NCBI RefSeq assembly: GCF_028867935.1
Contig: NZ_JAPQNS010000021.1
Span: 1-64,000, forward strand
Length of the DNA stretch: 64,000 nt
Direction: 5' to 3'
DNA from: Flavobacterium sp. SUN052
Lineage (GTDB): Bacteria; Bacteroidota; Bacteroidia; Flavobacteriales; Flavobacteriaceae
Below, piece by piece: positions 33,399-41,794 of the stretch. Position numbers and translations under genes: made by a program. Position 1 is the stretch's first letter. The number at the start of each line of letters is the position of its first letter. The notes below the pieces were generated by a model. That model saw only the letters and a list, made by a program, of their open reading frames with translations, was not told where the DNA came from and did no database searches.

Positions 33399-35126
33399 TT
33401 AAAGGTTTTTCTTTTTTAACTGTTTAACGGCATAATCGGCGGCCCGTGCCGTGAGGGCCATGTAAGTAAGCGACGGATTTTGTGTTCCCGTAGAGGTCAT
33501 ACAGGCCCCATCGGTCACGAACACGTTTTTGCACTGATGGAGTTGATTCCACTCATTAAGCAACGACGTTTTGGGGTCTTTCCCCATTCTGACACCGCCC
33601 ATTTCGTGAATATCGGAGCCAGGGTTTGAATGACTGTCAGATGCTTTGATATTGATGAACCCAGCCGCCGTGAACATCTCGGTCATCTGCTCCATGTAGT
33701 CCACAACCATCTTGTCGTCGTTCTCTGTCCAAACGGCTGAGGTCACCAATTGTGGGATGCCATATTTGTCTTTCAAATTTGGATCAAGGCGCACATGATT
33801 ACGCTCGATTGGTATGGTTTCGCCCATCATCCAACCGCTGACATTCCAGGGGCCCAACTTCGGATTCAATAATTGTTCTTTCAGCGCAAGGCCCATCCCT
33901 TCGCGATTCTGGACCATACCACGACCTCCACCAACTCCAACGGCGTAGCCCCGTAGAAACCCGCTCGTCTCTTGCTTATGTACATTTCGGAACCGGGGAA
34001 TATAACCATTGCTGGGGTTCTTACCGTCAGTCGTTTTATCTAAAAACCCATCGAACTGAGCAGATATCTTTCCCCGGTAATTGTGCCAGGCGATGTATTT
34101 GCCCAGTAGCCCGCTATCGTTTCCTAACCCATTGGGGAACCGACTGGATGTTGAGTTCAGCAGAATCTGATTGGAGTTCAGGGCAGAACCGTTTACAAAA
34201 ATAACGTTGGCGTAAAACTCCAGCATTTCCTTCGTGTTGGCATCGACTACTCGTACTCCCGAAGCCTTACCTTTTTTCTCATCATAAATAATCGAATGCA
34301 CCACGGAATGAGGGCGTAACGTCATGTTCCCGGTTTTCTCGGCCCAGGGCAGTGTAGATGAATTGCTGCTAAAATACCCGCCAAACGGGCAACCCCGCAC
34401 GCACAACGACCGATGCTGGCACTTTGCCCGACCCTGCTCCGTATGAATAGGCTGCGGATCGGTAATGTGAGCGCAACGCCCCTGAATCAACTGGCGGTCG
34501 TTGTATTTTTGGGCAATAACCCCCTGTAAATGAGTCTCTACGCAGTTCAATTCGATAGGCGGCAGAAACTCGCCATCGGGTAGGTGGGGTAACCCATCTT
34601 TATTCCCCGAAATGCCAGCGAACTTTTCCACGTAACTGTACCAGGGAGCTATGTCAGCATAGCGAATAGGCCAGTCAACGGCGAATCCATCTCGGGCGGG
34701 GCCTTCAAAATCGAAGTCGCTCCAGCGTTGGGTCTGTCGCGCCCAGAGTAACGATTTGCCACCTACGTGATAGCCCCGCGTCCAGGTAAATGGCTGTTCC
34801 TCAACAAAAGGTTGTTCGTCGGGTTTAATAGCCCAGTGCAGCGTTTCTTCCCGCATGAACGAGCGAATATTACCATACTGCTCTCGTACGGCCAGCGGCA
34901 CCTGGCCCCGGTGTTCAAATTCCCAGGGATTCAGATTCGCTGTGGGATAGTCAGTTACGTGTTTTACGTCCCGGCCCCGTTCGAGCACCAAGGTTTTTAA
35001 GCCTTTTCCGGTTAGCTCTTTCGCTGCCCACCCCCCGCTAATCCCCGACCCGATTACGATAGCGTCGTATCTGTTGGTAACGTGCTTAAGTGTTTTCATG
35101 CCAGCTTCAATCGCGCAAGTTTCCAT
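33399..35126 (-). CDS. GMC-family oxidoreductase
   Basis: A 575-residue FAD enzyme. The nucleotide-binding motif YDAIVIGSGISGGWAAKEL is near residue 18-36, and the C-terminal domain carries HEMGGVRMG and STGTQNPSLTYMALTARAAD. A Cys-rich region (CQHRSLCVRGCPFGG) typical of the glucoside-3-dehydrogenase/gluconate-2-dehydrogenase branch lies near residue 240. It likely oxidises a sugar hydroxyl and hands electrons onwards. No signal peptide is clear, but it may ride with the Tat-exported small subunit encoded 11 bases upstream. It forms an operon with the small subunit and the TIM-barrel gene. Confidence 0.88.
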   Translation of the reverse strand: METCAIEAGMKTLKHVTNRYDAIVIGSGISGGWAAKELTGKGLKTLVLERGRDVKHVTDYPTANLNPWEFEHRGQVPLAVREQYGNIRSFMREETLHWAIKPDEQPFVEEQPFTWTRGYHVGGKSLLWARQTQRWSDFDFEGPARDGFAVDWPIRYADIAPWYSYVEKFAGISGNKDGLPHLPDGEFLPPIELNCVETHLQGVIAQKYNDRQLIQGRCAHITDPQPIHTEQGRAKCQHRSLCVRGCPFGGYFSSNSSTLPWAEKTGNMTLRPHSVVHSIIYDEKKGKASGVRVVDANTKEMLEFYANVIFVNGSALNSNQILLNSTSSRFPNGLGNDSGLLGKYIAWHNYRGKISAQFDGFLDKTTDGKNPSNGYIPRFRNVHKQETSGFLRGYAVGVGGGRGMVQNREGMGLALKEQLLNPKLGPWNVSGWMMGETIPIERNHVRLDPNLKDKYGIPQLVTSAVWTENDDKMVVDYMEQMTEMFTAAGFINIKASDSHSNPGSDIHEMGGVRMGKDPKTSLLNEWNQLHQCKNVFVTDGACMTSTGTQNPSLTYMALTARAADYAVKQLKKKNL

Positions 35127-35137
35127 GTTATTGAGCT

Positions 35138-35683
35138 TTATTTCTGAGCAATTGGAGCCGGTACGCAGCCGTAGAAATGGCCGGGTATAGGGTTGTAATG
35201 TAGAAACTTGGTCATGACATATTCAGAGGTGGTGTACCCCTGAATGGTCAGGTTCTTGACCAATGCATAAAAATCTTTGCGGCTTGCTTCGGGTGATGTT
35301 TCCATCTGTCCTAGAACGTCCATCCGCTGAGTAGCATCGCAGTTCACAAACGACTGCTTAAATTGCTGATTTGCGATTGCATCCACTGTATCCAACCCAA
35401 CTTTTACCGATTGCTGAACGGGTACCTCGTAACAGTCGGCCACCATTTTCTGGACAAAATCGGGCACACCAAGCGCTTTAGCACCCAAGGTATCCGAAGC
35501 GGGTATCAGCGTATCAACAATTTCAGTCAGCGTTTGAGCCTGATTCGGCTCCAGAAGAGAATGTCCTGACCGTACAGACACGTGCGTCCAGGCACTAGCC
35601 CAGGCAGGCAATGCCAGCAATCCACTCGTAGCCAGTGCAATGTGTTTGAGTGCAATTCGCCTTTCCATGATAATACGGCTCAC
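35138..35683 (-). CDS. gluconate 2-dehydrogenase subunit 3-like protein
   Basis: A 181-residue small-subunit protein. The leader, MERRIALKHIALATSGLLA, resembles a twin-arginine signal (RR with a hydrophobic stretch) and ends near ALPAWASA; the start may be the internal ATG at 35668. The mature domain fits the family partner of GMC sugar dehydrogenases, which pairs with the large FAD subunit and mediates its export. Gene order subunit 3 then GMC, 11 bases apart, is the usual arrangement. The cytochrome partner is not in the window. Confidence 0.85.
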   Translation of the reverse strand: MSRIIMERRIALKHIALATSGLLALPAWASAWTHVSVRSGHSLLEPNQAQTLTEIVDTLIPASDTLGAKALGVPDFVQKMVADCYEVPVQQSVKVGLDTVDAIANQQFKQSFVNCDATQRMDVLGQMETSPEASRKDFYALVKNLTIQGYTTSEYVMTKFLHYNPIPGHFYGCVPAPIAQK

Positions 35684-35769
35684 CGCCCGGAAGGAAGGGC
35701 AGTTCGTATTATCTAAAGATAATTGCCGGGAAAGGTTACTATTTGTTTGAGTAGATGGTTGGTTATCTT

Positions 35770-36213
35770 TTAGGGGCCTAATCTTAATCGTCCGCCAGCA
35801 CTATACAAAAGGCTGCCACCAACGCCAACATTGACCCGTTGGGCATTGCCCAGATAATCAGCCGGAACTGTGATAGAGAGATTCACCGTAACAGAGTCTG
35901 TGTCCATCATGTCCCACTGATAGGGTTGCGGTGAAATGTCGATGCCGGTATGCCCATCGTACCTGCGTGACCTACCGTTGTAATCTATCACAGCCCCCGA
36001 AGCGAGGTTGTGGTCCACGAAAAACGACAGGCCATAGTACGAGTAATCGAGCGGTTGGCGTTGGCGAAGTGGCCAGTCGAACAGCACGGGAGTGGTGGTT
36101 TTAGTAGCAACGCGAGCCAATGCCCAGTTGGTTACCAGTATTAGTTGCACCTGCTGTTCTTCAACTACAGAAATGCAGTGCAGTGAGCCGCTGCTGCCCA
36201 AAATGAAACACAC
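35770..36213 (-). pseudogene. probable M23-peptidase remnant fused to unrelated end
   Basis: A 147-residue frame whose middle (YYGLSFFVDHN, YNGRSRRYDGHTGIDI) matches the conserved lead-in of exported M23 (lysostaphin-type) peptidases, where VDH and YxGHxGTD precede the catalytic part. The next residues (MMDTDSVTVN) follow the family, but the catalytic HxxH half is missing, and the frame instead continues with a beta-rich segment ending SAGGRLRLGP. There is no signal peptide. I read it as a remnant created by deletion or fusion; a small functional protein is not excluded. A hairpin covers the start region. Confidence 0.45.
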
Positions 36214-36228
36214 ATTGAGCAGCAGCGG
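36188..36228. repeat. short inverted repeat
   Basis: CCGCTGCTGC (36188-36197) and GCAGCAGCGG (36219-36228) are perfect reverse complements spaced by 21 bases, covering the first codons of the remnant gene. It looks like a decayed element or structured leader. Confidence 0.5.
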
Positions 36229-36301
36229 TTAGGTGCAAGACTAGAAAGATAAGGGTGCGGAGCCTACACTGAGGGTAAAAATATTGATTATTCAGCGTTG
36301 G

Positions 36302-36736
36302 TCAATCCTTCGATTGTACCGTCCGGTAGCCAACATCCTTACCAGCTACAGTAGCATCAGAAAAGAGCTTGTAGTGTTCGGCTCCCTGCTTCGCACCGTA
36401 CATTTTCTTGGTAAGCGATTCAATATCATAATCCTCCCCCACAATGTAGGGGTCCATGATAAACAGGTAAGTGTAGGTGCCATCGGCATTGGCGCGGGTG
36501 GGGTGCATAACCCGCGTTTGCTTAAATACGCGCTGACCGGTAGCCGAGAGTTTTTTGGCTCCCGGCCAAAAGATGTCATGCACAAAATGTTCGTATTGTT
36601 TTCGTTTGGTCGCCTTAACGGGGTAAGCCCAAACCACGACGGTTTCGCCCGGTTTTGCCTGCATACGCGGAGTGGCTGGATTTTGGGCCTCGGCGGCAAA
36701 GCCACCGAGGAGCAGAAGCAGTATGAGTTTTTTCAT
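36302..36736 (-). CDS. exported hypothetical protein
   Basis: A 144-residue protein with a clear signal peptide (MKKLILLLLLGGFAAEAQ). The mature part includes GETVVVWAYPVKATKRKQY and TYTYLFIMDPYIVGEDYDI, which recalls a ferredoxin-like dimeric alpha/beta barrel such as NIPSNAP or antibiotic monooxygenase-like domains, but this is weak. Function unknown. It sits 30 bases after the DUF1059 gene and the two may be cotranscribed. Nothing unusual in the code itself. Confidence 0.7.
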   Translation of the reverse strand: MKKLILLLLLGGFAAEAQNPATPRMQAKPGETVVVWAYPVKATKRKQYEHFVHDIFWPGAKKLSATGQRVFKQTRVMHPTRANADGTYTYLFIMDPYIVGEDYDIESLTKKMYGAKQGAEHYKLFSDATVAGKDVGYRTVQSKD

Positions 36737-36768
36737 GAAAGTGCGGTAAACGTATACTAATCAGATAA

Positions 36769-36942
36769 TCAAACTTCTCCGCGAATGAGGGGCTTGATTC
36801 CCTCGGCCATTTCAGGCGTGACGGTTACTCCATGAACCGTGCTGGCATGTTGAGCAGCCTGTGCGAGAACTTCCTCGTCGGTGGCGGCATGAATTTCGGC
36901 GGGGCAGTCGAAGCCGACATCGCGGCATTTGAGCGTTTTCAT
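36769..36942 (-). CDS. DUF1059 protein
   Basis: A 57-residue DUF1059 protein, typical length, from the ATG at 36942 (MKTLKCRDVGFDCPAEI). DUF1059 proteins have two cysteines near the start, here C6 and C13, and a helical remainder; the role is unknown. A longer in-frame start at 37011 would overlap the stop of the DUF2911 gene and is rejected. It lies 70 bases after the DUF2911 gene. Confidence 0.85.
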   Translation of the reverse strand: MKTLKCRDVGFDCPAEIHAATDEEVLAQAAQHASTVHGVTVTPEMAEGIKPLIRGEV

Positions 36943-37012
36943 TGGAGAATGTAGTTTAATGAAAATGAAACAGATAGAGATTCCATTCGTAATTAATTGC
37001 GGGAGTAACAAT

Positions 37013-38194
37013 TCACTTGTTGAGTACTTTAAAATCGGTGTATGCTTCTACCGTATCCCATTGAAATTTCAGAGTTCCTCCCATTTTAGTTTCCTGAATC
37101 TCAATAGTGAATGGGTCTTTTGAAACAGCCAGGGGTTTAACCTGGAGCGGAACCTCTGCGAAATCACTGCCTCTATCGGGGTCGGTAGGCCACCAGATAA
37201 CGTTCTTGTTGAAAATCAATCGCCATGACTGAGGTCCAGGGATGGTGTAGAGGCTATACTTGCCCGCCGGGATAATCGTTTTTCCAATCTGGATTGGATG
37301 CTGAAGCGTTAACACGGTAGCTCCGTTAGCACCCGTTCGCCAGACTGAATCGTAGGGAACGACAGCACCAAAGATTTTACGACCCCGCTTGTAGGGTCTG
37401 CTGTAATCAACACTGAGATTGCTCTGCTGAATATTTGCCGTCACGGTATCTCTGGGCGAAGGGTCGCCAATGCTAACGGCTTTGGTCATCCGTTTCGCTA
37501 GTTGGTCAATGTCAATAGGAGCCTGCTTCGTCACCAGAAAATTATAAGCCGTGCCTGTGCCATCGGTGCTGATGATTCTGCATTCAGCATCTACCTTGAT
37601 TTTTGTGTATTCAATAAATGGGCCGCCAAAAAGGATCGAATCCTGTCCGGTGTACCGAACGCTGATCTTGCTTACGACGCTGGTGTTCGTCATCGTAAGC
37701 GGTCCAAGTGCTCTTTTGCCGGATTTGGCCAATCGTACGCAATTCCATTCGATCAAGGAAAATAACGGATTGGTGCCGCCGTAAAAATCCATACTGCTGG
37801 CCGCTTGCTTCACAATGGCTTCCTGCGGCAGGTCTCTTCGGGAAACAAAAACCGTACAGGTATCATTGGCGCACACCATGGTACGGTTGAATGGAAATCG
37901 CCAGGCGGTTTTGGACGTATAGGGCAGTGAGCTATTAGCCGGGTCCATCGCCATCATGTTAAACTCCCGAATGGTTCCGTTCGGATAAAAATGCACATGG
38001 AACACCCCAATATGATTTTCAAACATTCGGAACAGCACTTTGCCATATAGGTGGTTGTTGATCACCGTATAAGTTTCGACAAATACGGTGTCTGGCCCCA
38101 TTGTTCCTACAAACGAGGCCGTATATAGTTTAGCTTGGGCCAGACACGATGTAATGGAAACTAAAACAAAGAACAAAAAGCCAACTGGTTTCAT
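37013..38194 (-). CDS. exported DUF2911-containing protein
   Basis: A 393-residue exported protein, leader MKPVGFLFFVLVSITSCLAQ (the SC also permits lipoprotein processing). The N-terminal half (about 20-245) is beta-rich and unknown, with a peptidase-like or lipocalin-like look. The C-terminal half is DUF2911: VDYSRPYKRGRKIFG, VWRTGANGATVLTL and PAGKYSLYTIPG. DUF2911 proteins are common in Bacteroidota and have no known function. It is first in a minus-strand group with DUF1059 and the exported hypothetical downstream. Confidence 0.85.
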   Translation of the reverse strand: MKPVGFLFFVLVSITSCLAQAKLYTASFVGTMGPDTVFVETYTVINNHLYGKVLFRMFENHIGVFHVHFYPNGTIREFNMMAMDPANSSLPYTSKTAWRFPFNRTMVCANDTCTVFVSRRDLPQEAIVKQAASSMDFYGGTNPLFSLIEWNCVRLAKSGKRALGPLTMTNTSVVSKISVRYTGQDSILFGGPFIEYTKIKVDAECRIISTDGTGTAYNFLVTKQAPIDIDQLAKRMTKAVSIGDPSPRDTVTANIQQSNLSVDYSRPYKRGRKIFGAVVPYDSVWRTGANGATVLTLQHPIQIGKTIIPAGKYSLYTIPGPQSWRLIFNKNVIWWPTDPDRGSDFAEVPLQVKPLAVSKDPFTIEIQETKMGGTLKFQWDTVEAYTDFKVLNK

Positions 38195-38262
38195 AAGACT
38201 GGGCTTGAAAAAATGCTGGTTCTATCGAACTGGCTAACCGACACGTTACCCCTTTCCTTGAT

Positions 38263-38535
38263 TTACTCAGCGGTTGTCGGGTCAATAATGGTCGTGACTT
38301 CGCTAACTGAATTAGCCGGAAAGCCGCCTTGCCGGGCGTGTTCACGTACCATTTCTTCATTTGGAGCGATGTAAACGCAGTAAATTTTGTCGCCAGTCAC
38401 ATAGCTTTGCTGCCATTGAATCTGGGGTCCCATGGCACTGAGAACACTACAGGAAGTTTGTGAGATGCCTTTTAGCTGGTCCGCAAATAGCTGGCCTGCT
38501 CCCGGAATTTGGCGTTCAATGAGGTACTTAGGCAT
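38263..38535 (-). CDS. DUF4242 protein
   Basis: A 90-residue protein of the DUF4242 family, close to full length: starts MPKYLIERQIPGAG and has KIYCVYIAPNEEMVREHA and GFPANSVSEVTTIIDP. The family fold resembles small ferredoxin-like stress proteins; no activity is known, though nickel-resistance association is reported for some members. It is cytoplasmic, 68 bases upstream of the DUF2911 gene and 52 bases after the DinB-like gene. Confidence 0.88.
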   Translation of the reverse strand: MPKYLIERQIPGAGQLFADQLKGISQTSCSVLSAMGPQIQWQQSYVTGDKIYCVYIAPNEEMVREHARQGGFPANSVSEVTTIIDPTTAE

Positions 38536-38587
38536 AGCATGTATGATTTAAAGTTGTTTATAGTTTATGATACGCACAACATAAAGC

Positions 38588-39178
38588 TCACCATGGGTCA
38601 AAATCGGCTTTGTTCGTGATATGAAATACCCGACTGTATGTTCCCCGGATGTAACGAATCTGATAGCGGTGTCCCGACATATGGGTCAACTGCGTCTGAA
38701 GCAGGTTAAACACGGACACTTCAGTCCGACCTACGAAAATCACCTTTCGGTTTAATGATTCGGGAGTCAGTGTTTTTATTAATTCAGCAGAGCGGGTGCG
38801 GGCGGCATCGAAGCGGGTTTTCAGGGCTTCTATAGTTGGTTCCTTAATAGACACGGGATTCTTATCGGTCAGGTATCGCCCCTTGTTTTCGATAGCATCG
38901 GCCATCCATTCTTCATACCAGCACAGATGCCCTACCACCCAGCGTGCCAGATTTGATTCTGCATTTGGCCGCCAGTCAGCTTCATTCTCCGTAATACCTT
39001 TCAGATTGCCCCAAAGGTTTTTATACTCATAATTAGTCATCGCCTGAAGGAGCGATACTGCTTTGAGCGTGAAGGAGTCGTCCTGCCCAATAGATGCGTC
39101 TATAAAGGGCAACAGAAAAGGCGAAACAGCAGACATAGCCCCTACCTGTAGGAAGTTGCGTCGAGTTTGTGGTTTCAT
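38588..39178 (-). CDS. DinB-like protein with Tat-type leader
   Basis: A 196-residue DinB/YfiT-like protein starting at MKPQTRRNFLQVGAMS, a twin-arginine-type signal (RRNFL) followed by a hydrophobic run, so export is likely; the upstream ATG at 39208 is less suited. Histidines placed for a metal site: VGHLCWYEEW and THMSGHRYQIRY. DinB proteins are usually cytoplasmic, so an exported one is uncommon but not rare in Bacteroidota. It overlaps nothing but is 26 bases after the DsrE gene. Confidence 0.82.
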   Translation of the reverse strand: MKPQTRRNFLQVGAMSAVSPFLLPFIDASIGQDDSFTLKAVSLLQAMTNYEYKNLWGNLKGITENEADWRPNAESNLARWVVGHLCWYEEWMADAIENKGRYLTDKNPVSIKEPTIEALKTRFDAARTRSAELIKTLTPESLNRKVIFVGRTEVSVFNLLQTQLTHMSGHRYQIRYIRGTYSRVFHITNKADFDPW

Positions 39179-39204
39179 GGTGAAAGAAGTTAGACGTGGA
39201 ATGA

Positions 39205-39672
39205 TCAATACGTAAACATCCGGTCGCTGTCGGCAGCGAGTTGCACTAATCTGGTGGGCAGAGCAAACTCGGCGGACTTACCCTGAATGTCGGCGTCGGT
39301 CACGTTCCGAGCCTTCGACGAATTCCCCGACAGATAGAACTTAGCACCTCCTTTAACGAGTGCATCGAAATGTTCTCGAAGCTTGCCCGTACCGAGGCCC
39401 TCTACTTTGTCGAGTTGAGCATTTTGGAGTAGGGTAACGGCATCGCCGGCTAAAAAGAGCGAAACGGTGTGGCCTTCGGCCAGGGCGGTTTTGGCAACCA
39501 GAAAACCGAGTGCCGCTTTCGTTGGGTTGTCGGGACCACAGGTAATGTGAACGAGAAATTTCATTGTCTTAATTGAGTTAGTTTGAGTCTGTGCATTTGC
39601 ATACTGACCACAAACAGCGCCAAACAGCAGGCACATCAGAGCCATGAAAGTGAAGAGTTTTTTGACAGTCAT
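39205..39672 (-). CDS. exported DsrE-family protein
   Basis: A 155-residue protein. From the ATG at 39672 a signal peptide is clear (TVKKLFTFMALMCLLFGAVC, then cleavage near ANAQ). The mature DsrE domain begins KFLVHITCGPDNPTKAALGF and contains GHTVSLFLAGDAV; DsrE-like proteins are linked to sulfur relay, but the catalytic-site cysteine is hard to judge here. An earlier in-frame ATG at 39750 is less likely. It is the first gene of a minus-strand run to DinB, DUF4242 and DUF2911. Confidence 0.8.
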   Translation of the reverse strand: MTVKKLFTFMALMCLLFGAVCGQYANAQTQTNSIKTMKFLVHITCGPDNPTKAALGFLVAKTALAEGHTVSLFLAGDAVTLLQNAQLDKVEGLGTGKLREHFDALVKGGAKFYLSGNSSKARNVTDADIQGKSAEFALPTRLVQLAADSDRMFTY

Positions 39673-39710
39673 GACAACAAGCGTGAGTTTAGGATACAGG
39701 ATTGGATAAA

Positions 39711-39850
39711 GTCGGAAAGCGCCTTCAGAACTCATCAGAAAGTAGGCCAATGGGCAACGGAAAACCTCCTGTATTCATAAGGCTATTTTCCGCTTCCCGA
39801 TTGTAGCTGACTGACGATACAAAAGCGTGGTTCCTGAAAGCGAGCCATTG
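39711..39850. repeat. copy A of a ~110-140-base duplicated flank
   Basis: GTCGGAAAGCGC at 39711 and TAGCTGACTGACGATACAAA at about 39803 recur, diverged, at 41617 and about 41685. The piece lies upstream of the PAS-LuxR gene at 39987; copy B lies upstream of the kinase at 41795. The intervening bases are less alike. A shared regulatory region is one explanation. Confidence 0.5.
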
Positions 39851-39986
39851 CCTAACAAACGTTTTCATCAGTAAGCAAGGCTTAATTCGCCGATTAGTAA
39901 ACCGGGCAAAACTCGTTTTTAACTTTTTTGTGGGCAATACTCATTTTTAGGTATTTTTATGCGAAACCCGTTGATATACACTACTT

Positions 39987-40772
39987 ATGAATAATCCGCC
40001 CTCACCAACTTACCTGGATTATTTGAAGCGATTGGCTACCCAACCACAATCCAGTGCCTCTGATTACGCCCAGTATCTGGAAGAAACCGACACCAGGTAT
40101 CTGCTCTCGGAGGGCTTATCTACCGACATATTTATCCTCGATTACCGTTCTAAACAGTATCCCTACCTGAGTCCGAATACTACACGGATTATGGGCCACC
40201 CTAAAGAAGATTTTCAAGAAGGTGGTCTGGAATTCATGCTATATCATCGGCAGGATTTTGCCGTGTTCAACGAGGTCATTTTTCCTGAAGAGGTCCGTTT
40301 CATTGACCAGCATCGAACCGAAAACCTGGCTTTTTTTCGATTCTCCAAAAATTATCGCTTCCGAAACCAACAAGGTGAATACCGCACCATTCTTCAGCGA
40401 AATACCGTCATCAACGCCACCGAACAGGCAACACCCATTGCTATTTTTGGCTCGGCAACCGACATCACCGATTTTGCCGAACCCGGGAAAGTTGTTCACC
40501 AGATTGAGCGATACGACCCGGCTAACCAACAGTGGGAATTAATGCTCTCAAAGGTGTACTACCCTGACATTGCCCCGGAAAGCTTGTTAAGCAAACGCGA
40601 AATCGAAATCCTGAAATGGGCTGTAGAAGGCTACAGTAGCAAACAAATTGCCAGTAAACTTTTTCTGAGCGTTCATACGGTTAATACTCACCGCCGTAAT
40701 ATGCTTGGCAAAACCAACTGCCAGAACTCGCTGGAGTTGCTTCGATACGCTATTAAGTGTAAGCTTTTGTAA
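39987..40772 (+). CDS. PAS-like LuxR-family transcription regulator
   Basis: A 261-residue regulator. N-terminal part (about 30-180) fits a PAS fold: DIFILDYRSKQYPYLSPN and RFRNQQGEYRTILQRN followed by a PAC-like strand. The C-terminal LuxR helix-turn-helix is LSKREIEILKWAVEGYSSKQIASKLF...HTVNTHRRNML near residue 200-250. No receiver, so it senses a ligand directly or responds through the PAS. It is followed after 14 bases by the hydrolase gene, which may be cotranscribed, and it has copy A of a duplicated flank upstream. Confidence 0.85.
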   Translation: MNNPPSPTYLDYLKRLATQPQSSASDYAQYLEETDTRYLLSEGLSTDIFILDYRSKQYPYLSPNTTRIMGHPKEDFQEGGLEFMLYHRQDFAVFNEVIFPEEVRFIDQHRTENLAFFRFSKNYRFRNQQGEYRTILQRNTVINATEQATPIAIFGSATDITDFAEPGKVVHQIERYDPANQQWELMLSKVYYPDIAPESLLSKREIEILKWAVEGYSSKQIASKLFLSVHTVNTHRRNMLGKTNCQNSLELLRYAIKCKLL

Positions 40773-40786
40773 AAACTATCTCGCCT

Positions 40787-41617
40787 ATGTCAAATGCCCT
40801 TACCCATCATTCTGTGGTAGTTAACGAACTACCAATCCATTACGTCGAAAGAACTGGTACCCATGCTACAACCATCCTTTTTGTACATGGTCGCTGTATG
40901 TCTACTCGCGTCTGGGAAAAACAATTCGAGAGCACGCTCCTTAGTCCGTATCGTCTCCTAGCGTTTGACTTGCCCGGACACGGGCTGTCTGGTCATGCAG
41001 CAGACGCGTCGGCATATAGCCTAGACAACTATAAACGAACCTTACTGGCCCTGATCGAACATCTGGCTTTAGCTGACTTCATTCTTGTGGGACTGTCGTT
41101 GGGGGGTCACATTGTGCTACAGGCGTTGCCCAACCTGAACGGCTGTCGGGGAGTTTTTGCTATGACCATGCCCATCAGTAAGCCGATGGAGCCCCAGCTG
41201 ATGTATAACCCCAATAGCTTATCCCAACAGGCGTTCCAGTCTAATCCGGCGATGAGCGTCGTGCAGGCATATATCCGGCAGTTGCTTCGATCCTCACCAG
41301 AACATGTACCTGACTTCCTAGTAGATGACTTCAACAAAACTGACCCAATGATTCATGCTGGACTTCTACAAAGCATACTTGATGGTGATTACGAAAACGA
41401 GCAATTGCTAATTCAAACTACCTCGGTGCCTGTTGCACTGGTGGCTGGTGTCGACGATCAACTTCATGAGTTATCCTACATGCAAAACCCCAATCCGTCT
41501 ATTTGGCGGCATCAGCCCCAGTTTGTTGGTGCAGCTGGGCATTTGCTACCGTGGGAAAACCCTACGGTAGCAAATGAGCTGCTAGCAGATTTCATCAATT
41601 ATTGCGGATGGATATAG
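40787..41617 (+). CDS. alpha/beta hydrolase
   Basis: A 276-residue alpha/beta hydrolase without signal peptide. The oxyanion region ILFVHGRCM is near residue 27, the nucleophile elbow GLSLGGH near residue 104 (Ser), the acid likely Asp in AGVDDQL, and the His in GAAGHLLPWE near the end. Substrate unknown. It starts 14 bases after the PAS-LuxR regulator and may be under its control. Its stop falls at the start of copy B of a duplicated flank. Confidence 0.85.
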   Translation: MSNALTHHSVVVNELPIHYVERTGTHATTILFVHGRCMSTRVWEKQFESTLLSPYRLLAFDLPGHGLSGHAADASAYSLDNYKRTLLALIEHLALADFILVGLSLGGHIVLQALPNLNGCRGVFAMTMPISKPMEPQLMYNPNSLSQQAFQSNPAMSVVQAYIRQLLRSSPEHVPDFLVDDFNKTDPMIHAGLLQSILDGDYENEQLLIQTTSVPVALVAGVDDQLHELSYMQNPNPSIWRHQPQFVGAAGHLLPWENPTVANELLADFINYCGWI

Positions 41618-41735
41618 TCGGAAAGCGCACTCATAGATTAACAAAAGGCATTCACCTGTAATGGGGAAAACCACGTCCATTTGATAGCTAACTGACAATA
41701 CAAAGTTGAGCCTCTGAAGCGCCCTAAACCATCCC
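41617..41735. repeat. copy B of the duplicated flank
   Basis: GTCGGAAAGCGC at 41617 and TAGCTAACTGACAATACAAA at about 41685 match copy A at 39711 in order. It lies in the spacer before the propeller kinase gene (41795) and overlaps the last codon of the hydrolase. Confidence 0.5.
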
Positions 41736-41794
41736 CCGAAAGGGGTATTTTTCAGGACATTTGTGAGCCTTATTTTCGTATCAAAAAACCCACC

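Noticed and set aside
36929..37123. Small plus-strand frame between DUF1059 and DUF2911 genes
   Set aside because: Spans the ends of two supported minus-strand genes and has no family features.
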